64,000 nucleotides of DNA. Source: Heliocidaris erythrogramma (taxonomy: Eukaryota; Echinodermata; Echinoidea; Camarodonta; Echinometridae). The notes beneath the pieces were generated by a model. That model was not told where the DNA came from. It worked only from the letters and a program-made list of their open reading frames with translations, and searched no databases. Shown here in pieces: positions 49,507-60,174 of this stretch. The stretch lies in contig CM046871.1 in the NCBI GenBank assembly GCA_025617745.1, forward strand, positions 36,242,722-36,306,721. Direction: 5' to 3'. Each line of letters opens with the position of its first letter. Position 1 is the first letter of the stretch. Position numbers and translations under genes: made by a program.

Positions 49507-49956
49507 GTAAAGGGAAAGTCCACCCTGATAAAGAAGCATAAAAATAAAAGAAAGATTAATGGAAGTTTGAGCAAAATCAATTAGAAATAAGGAAGTAATG
49601 CAGTTCCTCTCCTTGTGCCCTGTACCTAAAAAATCAATTTTTCTCTTTAGAAAACTTTCAATCATAAATACATTGTTGATATAATTATTGTACATATGTT
49701 TCATACTTAACCTGTAGGAAACAAATCAATTCCATCATTAACTGAGAAACTGATAATTCATCAAAATTTTCTGTACTAAGCAAATGGGAGAGTAGTCCAC
49801 ATGATAAGTCACAGAGTTGCCAATTTGTGTTTTGATTGATTACAACTTTCATAACTATTTTATTGGATTTTTCTCTAACTTTCAGTAATTTGTTTCTCTA
49901 GTTTTTCTGCTTTTATTAAAATTAAAAACTAAATTCCAGTGTGGACTTCCCCTTTA
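49507..49956. mobile_element. MITE with TAAAGGGAAAGTCCACC ends
   Basis: Left TAAAGGGAAAGTCCAC and right GTGTGGACTTCCCCTTTA are inverted. Interior words match the copy after the assembly gap (23814-24236). It lies just upstream of the piggyBac-derived ORF, probably within its 5' intron or promoter region. From 49957 to 50282 nothing distinctive is seen. Confidence 0.75.
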
Positions 49957-50282
49957 AGACAAATTTGCTCTTAACCAATCCCTCATAAACCAAAAGCTTT
50001 GTGAGACTATGGAGATCAGTTATTGCTGCACTAAAAAAATAGAAACACCAAGTCAACAGGAATTTACTTACATTTGTTAGGTTACTTGATTCAGAAACTT
50101 TTCACAATATACTCTGCTACAAATTTCGAGTTTACAAAATGAAAATGAAGTGTTTTAAACATATTTTACGATCCTCCTGTATGATCTACCCTGGTCCAAT
50201 CCAGGGTAACCCACACAATGCCTCAGAATGGAAGTAAAATGTTGATTAATCCTGAATAGTTGTATTGATCTGTGTAGTCAAT

Positions 50283-50843
50283 CAAATACCACATCTCGTA
50301 GACTACATACATCACAACCATTTTTATGTATATAATGACCTCTATGACCTTTAAACTTTGACCATGAGACCCTAAAATCTACCGGTAATCCGTTCATCAT
50401 CCCTCCCAAATGCAAACATGGGCCAGGTTAGAAGCTGATCTGTCAAACAGATCTTCAGTTATCGCGAGAACTAACCATTTTCATGTACATAATGACACCT
50501 CTGACCTTTGACCTCTGACCTTGAGACCCTAAAATCTAATCAGTTCATCGTCCCTCCCAAATGCAAACATGGGCCAGGTTAGAAGCTGATCTTTCAAACA
50601 GTTTTTCAGTTATCGCGAGAACTAACCATTTTTATGTACATAATTACCTCTGTGACCTTTGACCTTGAGACCCCAAAATCTAATCAGTTCATCGTCCCTT
50701 CCATATGCATACATAGGCCAAGTTACAATCTGATCAAAAAACAGTTTTGAAGTTATCACGAGAACAAAAGGGGATGGACGGACGGACGGACGACCCAAAA
50801 ACATAATGCCTCCGGCTCCCACCTACGGTGGTGGGAGGCATAA
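50283..50843 (-). repeat. TATGCCTCC-type repeat with three ~150-bp tandem subunits
   Basis: Ends at TGGGAGGCATA on the right. Subunits start near 50319, 50475 and 50625 (ACCATTTTTATGTACATAAT...) and include TCTAATCAGTTCATCGTCCC. Each carries TGACCT half-sites in DR1-like arrangement. Beyond it, to 51157, lie C/G-rich repeat remnants and no gene. Confidence 0.75.
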
Positions 50844-51157
50844 AAAAGCCGATGCTAATCTTCATCTGTTCATAGAAATGATCGAACTCCAGAGTAGTGT
50901 CAGCTTTTTGTTTTTACTCTTCAAAGAGCATTCCAAGTTCCAGCTTTTAGGCATAGCTACATGACTATACTTCGACGTAGTGGTGTGGCTTAGTTTAAAG
51001 TAGACCTCCAACTCCAGGCTTACCTTCAGAGAAGCTCAGGCGCGGATCCGGGGGGGGGGCAGCAAAACGATAGAGAGACGGGGAAAGGGATCGAAAGAAA
51101 AGAGAGAGAAGGAAATAAAACTAGAAATGTGCATTGCTGGTGCCGCGCAATGCGAAA

Positions 51158-52743
51158 TGTATCCCCCGGCACTGGCAGCGATTTGAAGGAGGGACAAAGA
51201 CCCTCCCCCATCCCCTCCCTCAAACAAAAGGATGGTGTAGAAATTGCCGCCAGTGGCCCGGAATATTGTCAACACTAGGAGCAGCATTACCAAAACGATT
51301 TGTGCAGATTAGAGTATAATGCATTTTTATAGAAAATTCAGAAGAAATATGACCTCAGAGCGCACATAAGCCATCCACTAAAATATGACCTTTGATCCTA
51401 TGAAAGACGGAACACTAGAGGCAGCATCACCAAAAACTCTACAGATGTAATCTATAATGGACCTACATACAAAATCTGAAAGAAATGAGTTAACAAATGT
51501 GTACTCCAGAATGCATGCAACGAAAATATGACATTTGACCCTAACAACAACCTGAATATGACATTTGACTGTATAGAAAGTGGTACAGTGGGGGTAGCAT
51601 CAGCAAACAATTTAGATGTGTAGGTTTCACTAAGACACATCTTCATATAAAATTTGAAAGAAATGTGTTGAGAGATATGCCAAGATACATCTCCATACAA
51701 AATAAGAAAGAAATCCATCAAGAAATGTGGCCTGCAGAGTGCACTCACGCCATGCCCTGAAGTATGACCTTTGACCCTATAAAAGACGGAAAACTGGTGG
51801 CAGCATCACCAAAAACTATAGGTTTTTAGATTACACCAAGAGACACCTTCATGCAAAATTTGAACGAAATCCGTCAAGAAATGCAGAAGTAAGAGTGCAA
51901 GAAATGGAAAAATGACCTTTGACCCTATAAAGGACGGAACAATGAGGGCAGCATCACCAAAAATTAAATATGTGTAGATCATACCAAGATACATCTCCAT
52001 ACAAAATTTGAATGAAATCCGTCAAGAAATGCAGAAGTAAGAGTGCACAAAATGGACAAATGAGCTTTGACCCTATAAAGGACGGAACAATGAGGGCAGC
52101 AACACCAAAAATTAAACAAGTGTAGATTATACCAAGATACATCTCCATACAAAATTTGAACAAAATCCGTTGAGAAATGTGGCCTGCAGAGTGCACTCAC
52201 GCCATGCCCTGAAGTATGACCTTTGACCCTATAAAAGACGGTGGCAGCATCATCAAACACTATAGGTTTTTAAATTACACCAAGAGACACCTTCATGCAA
52301 AATTTGAACGAAATCCGTTGAGAAATGTGACCGCCAGAGTGCACACAAGAGTACACACAAGACATCAAAATATGACCTTTGACCCTGTAAAAGACGAAAC
52401 ACTGGGGGCAGCTTCACCAAAATCTATAGGGTTCCAGATTTTACCAAGAGACACCTTCATACAAAATTTGAACAAAATCCGTTGAGAAATGTGACCGCTA
52501 GAGCGCACACAAACTATCCCCCAAAATATGGCCTTTTACCCTATAAAAGACGGAACACTGGGGGCAGCATCACCAGAAACTATAGGGGTCCAGATTTTAC
52601 CAAGATACACGTCCACAGGAAGTCTGAAAGAAATTCGTCAAGAAATGTGACCGCTAGAGCGCACACAAGAATGTGACGCGGCGGCGGCGGCGTCGAAACG
52701 CTGCTGAATCCAAAGTATCCTCCGGCATACTGCCGGGGATACA
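51158..52743. repeat. Element with TGTATCCCC ends enclosing ~9 tandem 150-bp units
   Basis: TGTATCCCCCGGCA at the left and TGCCGGGGATACA at the right are inverted ends. Inside, about nine units of roughly 150 bases each contain ATGACCTTTGACCCTATAAA, GGCAGCATCACCAAAA and a GTCAAGAAATGTG-like word (unit starts near 51384, 51557, 51761, 51912, 52056, 52213, 52371, 52524). A short GGCGGCGGCGG run sits at the right end. Open frames through it are incidental. Confidence 0.8.
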
Positions 52744-52914
52744 ATAAAGAGAAGGAAAGAAAAGGGGAGAAGAATGGAAGAGCGGGTTTTCCCTCGACAA
52801 GGTACGCTGGTGCATATGGGTGAGAGAGAGAAAGGAAAGGGAAATGAAAAAAAAAGAAAGAAAGAAAGAAAAGGAGTCTGAGAGAAAAGTGATAAAACAG
52901 AGGAAGAACAAAAC

Positions 52915-53215
52915 TAGATGAATCTTCAGAATTTATGCCTCCACCATCACCAGATAGGAAAGGTATGTACATGTACACTCTAAAAAGAATTGGTCCAACA
53001 AAATGACAAATCATTTCACTTAAAATGCACAGGAAACAGAATTTTTTTTCATTTTCAAATAAAAAACTTAACCATTGATGACTTACAATCATCAAATACA
53101 CCAATAAAATAGATATTTTATAGCAAATAGACCACTGTCCCCTCGAAATTTCTAAAATAGGTAGGCCTAGCCTCCATACATCATGAACCATTTTTATGTA
53201 TATAATGACCTCTAT
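52915..53215 (+). repeat. Repeat arm inverted relative to 57245-57560
   Basis: Shared words in opposite orientation: TGTACACTCTAAAAAG, GACTTACAATCATCAAATAC, GACCACTGTCCCCT. Both copies also include a TTTATGCCTCC-type end. Confidence 0.7.
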
Positions 53216-53345
53216 GACCTTTGAACTTTGACCTTGAGACTCTAAAATCTAATCAGTTCATCGTCCCTCACATATGCATATATGGGCCAAGATACAAGCT
53301 GATCCGCCAAACGGTTCCTAATGTATCACAAGAACGAATCATTTT

Positions 53346-54387
53346 TATGCCTCCGCCCACCGAAGGTGGGTGCCGTGCGTGCATCCGTCCATGCGTCCCA
53401 CTTCTCGTTACCGCGATATCTGAAGAATCATTTGAGGTAGGAACCTCAAACTTGGTACTAGTATGTATCCCCATATGAAGATGAACTGATTAGATTTTGG
53501 GGTAAGTAGGTCAAGGGTCAGAGGTCACAGAGGTCAATTTACATGAAACTACACGGAATTACTGGTTTTTAGCACCGTTACCGCGATATCTCAAGAACTG
53601 TTTGAGGTAAGAACTTCAAACTTGGTACTAGTATGTATCCCTATACGAAAATGAACTGATTAGATTTTGGGGTAAGGAGGTCAAAGGTCGGAGGTTTTTA
53701 GCACCGTTACGATTTTTGAAGAAGTGTTTGAGGTAAGAACTTCAAATTTGGTACCAGTATGTATCCCCATAGAAAGAGGAACTGATTAGATTTTGGGGTA
53801 GGTAGGTCAAAGTTCAGAGGTCACAGAGGTCAATTTACATGAAATTACATGGAATTACTGGTTTTTAGCACTGTTACGATATCTCAAGAACTATCTGAGG
53901 TGAGAACTTCAAACTTGGTACCAGTATGTATCCCCAACTGAAGAAAGATTAACTGATTAGATTTTGGGGTAAGTAGGTCAAAGGTCAGAGGTCACAAAGG
54001 TCAATTTACATGAAATTACATGAAATTACTGGTTTTTAGCCTCGTTACTGCGATATCTCAAGAACTGTTTGAGGTAAGAACATCAAACTTCGTACCAGCA
54101 TGTACTACCATAGGAAAATGAACTGATTAGAATTTGGGGGTAAGTAGGTCAAAGGTCACAGGTTACAGGTCTCAGCGGCCAATTTACATGATATTAATAC
54201 AATTCTTGGCTACATTTCCACGATATCTCAAGAACTGATTATAAATGCTTTATAGTCAGAGGTCAATTAGTAATATAGGATTTTAGTGTTTTAAATCACA
54301 ATTTCGCAATAACCATTTGATGAATGCGCATCAACTGTATTATACTTGTAGGTGATCAGGAATTATCTGAATACAAGCGGAGGCATA
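53346..54387. mobile_element. MITE with TATGCCTCCGC ends and ~155-bp internal tandem units
   Basis: TATGCCTCCGC at 53346 and GCGGAGGCATA ending at 54387 form an 11-bp inverted pair. The interior has about five to six units containing CGATATCTCAAGAACTG, GGTACTAGTATGTATCCCC and AACTGATTAGATTTTGGGGT, most ending in AGGTCA direct repeats. Confidence 0.8.
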
Positions 54388-54404
54388 TTAAAGACGCAGT
54401 CGTA

Positions 54405-54760
54405 TCTTTTGCTTGGTATGTATATAATGACCTCTATGACCTTTGACCTGTGACCTTGAGACCCCAAAATCTAATCAGTTCATCGTCCCTCCCATATGAA
54501 TACATGGGCCAAGTTACAAGCTGATCCGCCACACGGTTCCTAAGTTATCACAAGAACGAACCATTTTTATGTATATAATGACCTCTTTGACCTTTGACCT
54601 TGAGACCCCAAAATCTAATCAGTTCATCGTCCCTCCCATATGCATACATGGGCCAAGATACAAGTTGATCCGCCAAATGGTTTTCAAGTTATCGCGAGAA
54701 CGAAAAGGGGACAGACAAACATACGGACGGACAGACGACCCGAAAACAATAATGCCTTGT
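54405..54760 (-). repeat. Further TATGCCTCC-family tandem copies
   Basis: Two subunits of about 150 bases with ATGACCTCTATGACCTTTGA and ATCTAATCAGTTCATCGTCC. The dispersed repeat shared with 29291-29445 follows at 54831-54979. Confidence 0.7.
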
Positions 54761-54830
54761 CTTCCTAGTCGTTTGATGCAGTTGAATGACCTCTCATTGT
54801 TCATTTATCTATTTTGAAATGCTGAATTGG

Positions 54831-54979
54831 TTTTTTTACAGAAGTGTATCAATCAGATATGATTATTTACGTCTGGGACTGACCTTTAATATCACCATCT
54901 AAAAGACGTGACTCAGACTCGATCTAGGGTTCTCGGAGTCTGCCTAAGTTTATAACTCCCACTTTTGGCTGGATTACAA
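54831..54979 (+). repeat. Dispersed repeat shared with 29291-29445
   Basis: Contains GTGTATCAATCAGATATGAT and ACGTCTGGGACTGACC in the same order as the first copy. Confidence 0.7.
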
Positions 54980-55149
54980 GGCCTATTGCTTTTGATGTGT
55001 ATCTTTTATCATTCTTGTCCTATGTAGATGTATATTTGAAATATGCTTTTATAATTCATCATGTATCGCAATTAGCTGTCATCTTGAACATCGTTGAATA
55101 AAAGCGTATCAAATCAAGCGTGAACGTCATATAGTATGCATACAGCATA

Positions 55150-55235
55150 CTAGCCAGTGGAACTTTTTTTGTACTTGTATGAAAGAAAGTGTTTGGAACA
55201 TATAGTGCACATGATGCAATTTCAGGTGCGATTTT
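55150..55235 (+). repeat. Direct repeat of 57955-58050
   Basis: Both copies read GTGGAACTTTTT...GAAAGAAAG.GTTTGGAAC.TATAGTGCACAT..TGCAATTTCAGGTGCGATTT, with small indels. The downstream copy carries an extra CTGTATT-containing segment. Confidence 0.7.
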
Positions 55236-55239
55236 TATT

Positions 55240-55570
55240 CCTCCACCCACGGAGGCATTAATGTTTTCGGGTCGTCTGTACATCAGTTTGTAACTTGGAC
55301 CATGTATGCATATGGGAGGGACGATGAACTGATTAGATTTTGGGGTCTCAAGGTCAAAGGTCAAAGGTCAAAGAGGTTGTTATGTACATAAAAATGGTTC
55401 GTTCTCGCGATAACTTCAAAACCGTTTTTTGGATCAGTTTGTAACTTGGCCCATGTATGCATATGGGAGGGACGGTGAACTGATTAGATTTTGGGGTCTC
55501 AAGGTCAAAGGTCAGAGAGGTCATTATGTACATAAAATGGTTCGTTCTCGCGATAACTTCAAAACCAAAA
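55240..55570 (+). repeat. TATGCCTCC-family tandem copies with DR1-like motifs
   Basis: Two subunits around ATGGGAGGGACGATGAACTG; runs of AGGTCA separated by single bases at about 55348-55370 and 55500-55522. Confidence 0.75.
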
Positions 55571-55795
55571 TAATAAATTTGCTTGGATCAGACGATTTTC
55601 GGTTTTTGATAGAAATGGGTAGTTTCATTATTCTATCATGTCTCAAGGGCTTGTCTCAAATGGGTGGGTTGCGGGAGCGGGATGGGAGCAGGAACGGGCA
55701 CACCCTTTCGAGACAAGCCCCCCCGGTTATCTCGAATGGACGCGTTCCCAGCGAGAAGTTCAATGAACGTGCCACTTTGAGACAACCGGGGGGCT

Positions 55796-56735
55796 TTCCT
55801 CGAATGTGTGTGTTGAGTAGACTTTTGTAACAGACGTTTTAGAAATTTTTTGAAAAATGTACTCTTGCTGGTTTTTTCGTTTTTCTTTTGTCTAAGATGT
55901 AGAAAATATAATAAAACAGTATCTAAAAAAGCTTTTGACAAGGAAATCATTATTTGTGCAAAATAAATAGGAGAATTGAATAATTATGCATTAAAACACA
56001 CAGGGACGAAAGGGCAAGTGGCGTAGCTAGGATTTTTTATTTATTTTTTAAAAATTTTTTTGGCGTGACCCGTTAAATATTGTGAAATTGTGTTAAAGAC
56101 ATGTGCTGACATATTCCAAGGTGTGTTCATCATCTTTCCAAAGTCAGAAACACCTTTTAATGCCACTATCATTCTATCAATACCCACTATCAAAAGTCAA
56201 AACGCATATCAAAAGTCAAAACGCATATCAAAATGTCGTTTGTACCCGGCCCCCAACTCCCCTATCCCGGGGAATTTTCTGAGATATTGGACCCCCTATC
56301 CAGGCAATTTAGGAAATTAACCCCCCCCCTCCTATCCCCGGGGAGGAAACCACAAGAGTCTGCGAAAATTGACCCCTATTTACATTTTCCCGGGAATATT
56401 TTTCATCTTCCTCACTCATCTTCCTATTTTCTCACTCACCCACCAATAAGGGGTGGGGCATGGCCATCTTGTGACCCACCCCCCGTAAAAAAATACGCCG
56501 CAGTGAATTAACATTCTATTCTGGACTGTCTGCCCGACCAGACCTTTGAATTTTAAATGAACATTCCATTATGAATTCATGCAACCTCATACATTCATTT
56601 GACAACCCCCGGTTATATTTTCTACATCTTGGACAAAAGAAAAACAAAAAAACCAGCAAGAGTACATTTTTCAAAAAATTTCTAAAACGTCTGTAACAAA
56701 AGTCTACTCAACACACCCATTCGAGGAGGTTCGTG
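55796..56735. repeat. Inverted repeat with ~115-bp arms
   Basis: Arms at about 55796-55910 and 56615-56735 are inverted copies (AGACTTTTGTAACAGACGTT, TACTCTTGCTGG, ATGTAGAAAATATAA and complements). The interior includes C-rich tracts at 56245-56480. No gene is seen here or in 56761-57244. Confidence 0.7.
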
Positions 56736-57244
56736 AGTCGTAATTCGACTTAGAAATATGTTTTGGGGGCATTTTAAAATGACTCCCCTTTTTTCACCTG
56801 TCGAGCTAATGAATGTTTGGAGAGCTTTTGTAATACTTTCATTCAATGCCAAATTACTACTTTACCTCATAAAGGTACATGTATTAAATTGATTTTTGGA
56901 GTGAGTAATGAATAGGTCATCCTGGAGCAGCTTGCCCAAATTCAGCCTAATCTGATAATCCCTTCATACCAGTTGCTTTGGCCATTTGAATACCCAGTTT
57001 TACTTGGGTGCACACAGAGAGCAAAGGTTTAGCACTCTTTTGTTCCGAACTTAAATGGCCATTTTCTCTGAATAGGAGTTATTGATCGCTGGTTACATAC
57101 TGATTCTAAATGTGATAAGTAAAGGTGTTATGAATGAGTAAACTAGGCAAGTCATATACCATTGGAAAGCTGAGAATCTCTACTTTCAAAAAATGTATAA
57201 AACAAAAAATAATTTTGGCGACTTATTGTAGGTTTTGAGGCGTC

Positions 57245-57560
57245 GGGTCACATTATATACATGACAATGGTTCATGATGTATGGAGTCTTGGCCTACCTA
57301 TTTTAGACATTTCAAGGGGACAGTGGTCTATTTGATATAAAATATCTATTTCCTTGGTGTATTTGATGATTGTAAGTCATCAATGGTAAGCTTTTTATTT
57401 GTACGGGATGGAAATTAAATGAAATAAATTTTTTGTCTCCTGTGCTTTTTAAGTGAAAAGATTTGTAATTGTGTTTGACCAATCCTTTTTAGAGTGTACA
57501 TGTACATGTATGCCATACATTTCCAATTTGGTGATGGCGGAGGCATAAATTCCGACCGCG
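57245..57560 (-). repeat. Inverted partner of 52915-53215
   Basis: See the partner entry. It ends in a GGAGGCATAAATTC terminus. Confidence 0.7.
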
Positions 57561-58194
57561 CATGGTCGAAGATTCATCTAGTTCTTAGTAAAACGCCTTG
57601 CCATTCTTGTGTAATACTGGAATACTCTCTCCCTTTTTTAAACATTTGTTTAAACCTTTTATACAGTAATACAAATATGTACAAGCCAACCACTTTTGAC
57701 TTTAGTCAACGGTTATCATTAAGACGTTTAGATACTGTTGATATTTCCACCCATTTTCAACAATATAGTGGAAATTCAAATTTTAACATTTCTTCATAAT
57801 ATTCATGTTAACAGTAAAATTTTGCATGGATATTACATTAGTATTATTCTTTTACAGGCACAAAGAAACGCAATAATGATCACGCTTTGGCATGTAAGTG
57901 TATCATTATAATTACACTTATTGTTTTATTACATCTCGTGTAATAGTATGCATACCAGCTTGTGGAACTTTTTCGTACTTTTACTGTATTCATGAAAGAA
58001 AGCGTTTGGAACTTATAGTGCACATTATGCAATTTCAGGTGCGATTTCCTTAATAGATATCATGCATATAGAGCATATCAATAAACTCTATTTTTTGAAT
58101 CATACCATTACCACGTCCGATATTGTCTTTATCATCTCGTGCGACAATTAATGACTGGTTTGCACAAAAAATATTAGTGCTGTTCCTTTTGAAA

Positions 58195-58329
58195 TTTGAT
58201 TTACAGTATATGCCATTTCAGTCTTTTCAGATACATTTAACTGTTTGATATCTTCGCTGACTGTCGCCGAGGAGTAATGATTTGCCACAGTAATTATTTG
58301 AATCATTATGGCATATACTGTAAATCAAA
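58195..58329. mobile_element. 135-bp MITE with perfect 22-bp inverted ends
   Basis: Arms 58195-58216 and 58308-58329 are exact reverse complements, beginning TTTGATTTACAGTATATGCC. The interior is unique-looking. Confidence 0.85.
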
Positions 58330-58639
58330 CCAGGAGTACGGCTCCTGGCTTCCTGCAAGAGCCGACACATGCTAATAAGGATTCACGAAACTCAGTGTTT
58401 AGGGCAGATTTCGAGAAAGTTAGGGTACATGACCATAATGACATGAATGACACCATCAGAAACAGACGTTAGTTATTACCGAACGAAAGATGAATAAGTA
58501 GCCCCTCGAAATCATAGGTGTCAAATTGTAAATATTTTCTTTTGGAATTTAGAAAATTTGGTCATTATAAATATAATATGATCTGTATATATATGGACTT
58601 TAAAAATTTCAGAATGTTCTTCCGGCGGGAGTGAAAGCC

Positions 58640-58795
58640 CTTTATATGCTTTTGCACACCCCCCCCCCCCCCCCGAGATCGAGCATCAGATAGTGAGATA
58701 CGCCATTTGTCACCATTATTATTGTAGCAATATGTAGCTCACATGATTTAAAATTTGGGCCCTCCCCCTAAGAAATCCTGGATCCGCGCCTGGAC
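58640..58795. repeat. Poly-C repeat with CTGGATCCGCGCCTGG end
   Basis: A poly-C run near 58660 followed by a GGATCCGCGCCTG terminus resembles the hAT-like family seen at 25 and 38-42 kb. The remaining DNA to 59279 includes a (TC)n run near 58961 and no gene. Confidence 0.45.
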
Positions 58796-59279
58796 ATGCT
58801 GGATAAGCTGGTACATGTTTGAGTGGGCTATATGCCCAGTAATCCTCAAATTGGCAAAAATCCTACCTAGGATATCGAAAGAATAGTGAGAACAGAAGTA
58901 CCGCACTGAATTATAGAGTGGAGGTAGGCCTAGATCTATATTAAACTAAGTTAAAGCCACTCTCTCTCTCTCTCTCTCGTTTCAGTTCCTCCGCTGTTCG
59001 GAGACTGTACCGTCAACTGCTCGTCGTGGTCTAGGGCCTACTCTAGTGTAAAAAAGTGGTAAAGAAATCTGCATGGTCAAAGTATCCTTAAGTTATTCTA
59101 CCGCACGTTCTACAATGTTGCAATGCTGGTTCGAATCCCGCTCTTCTCGACTGATATTGATAATAATTCATCACTGAAAAATTATTTTTAAAGAATATTC
59201 GGTTGAAAATTATCAACATGACATGCAAAATTTCAATATTATTAATAAAAAAACACAAGAAACTTGACTAAATAAATAT

Positions 59280-60174
59280 TCACTTGGTCAGGCGGATTTA
59301 ATGATGGCTGGGCATATTACGAATATGGCCTTTGAGTGGATCAAGGGATATAATTAATACTCACGAAGTGACTGCATTGACATTGTTTGTTGCTGTCGTT
59401 GTGCTTGGACATGTTGGACACGTTGGCTGTATTAACTTTACTAGTGCCGTTTGCAGCAGCACCGGAGCGAACTCACTGGGAGTGAGTCCTCTGGCCCAAG
59501 CAGCTGAACACCACTGCTTGTACGTGTCTGAAGTCGCGCCGAGCGGAACGCAACAAGGGGAGCAGTCTAAACTTATTATAAAGAGTAAAAAGAGTAAAAA
59601 GGATATTTCTCTTACCCTATTTGCTGATCTCAGATCTCAGAAGCACGACTGGGGTTTGGTAAGTGTTTTTCCCTCCAGCAGCTCCGATTCAAGATGGCGG
59701 CTTGGCGCGGATCGGAGTCACGTGCATCGTAGGGCGACTCCACTTATGAGGGGAGGGGCGTCCCTACTATATTCCCCCCCGTTTTAAAAAAGGAGCCCCC
59801 TGCCCAAAATACAACCAATCCCTAATCAAAAGAGCCCCCCAATTTGAAGTAGGGCGCCCAAAAAACGCCTCCCCCTGAGCTGCCCAGGGAAGACAAAAAC
59901 AATCAACAGGTAATTTTTTTTTTTTTTTATAAAAAGAAAAACACCAACCCGCCCACAAAACAGGGCCAAAACATAAACCAAAACAAAATCCAAACACAGC
60001 CAAATTATGGCAAACTCCATAAAAACGAAAACTCTCAACAAGGTCGAGCAAGTAAAACCTTGCCAAGAATAAAGGTATTCGAACCCTCCAAAAATTGAAG
60101 GAAAAAATAATGAATGCTCCCCCAATCCCCGGCTATACCGGGAGTTCTGAGGGGGCATTCTGGCACCCAGGAGC
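59280..60174 (-). other. 3' non-coding part of the Ty3/gypsy-like element; LTR borders unresolved
   Basis: Downstream of the last ORF on the minus strand. A polypurine-like AAAACGGGGGGGAA at about 59789-59775 could prime plus-strand synthesis, placing a 3' LTR to its left, but no TG...CA borders or target duplication were recognised. A long T-run (about 59911-59928) and C-rich stretches occur. The plus-strand frame at 59332-59787 looks incidental. Confidence 0.35.

Noticed and set aside
52580-53191. 203-codon minus-strand ORF
   Set aside because: It crosses the minisatellite end, a GGC run and purine tracts; low-complexity Phe/Ser/Leu composition indicates chance.
59024-59135. tRNA gene suggested by GTGGTCTAGG and GGTTCGAATCCC
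   Set aside because: The boxes are about 85 bases apart and no acceptor or anticodon stem pairs; at most a SINE remnant.
59332-59787. 151-codon plus-strand ORF with a hydrophobic start
   Set aside because: It lies antisense in the 3' non-coding/LTR region of the retroelement and matches no family.
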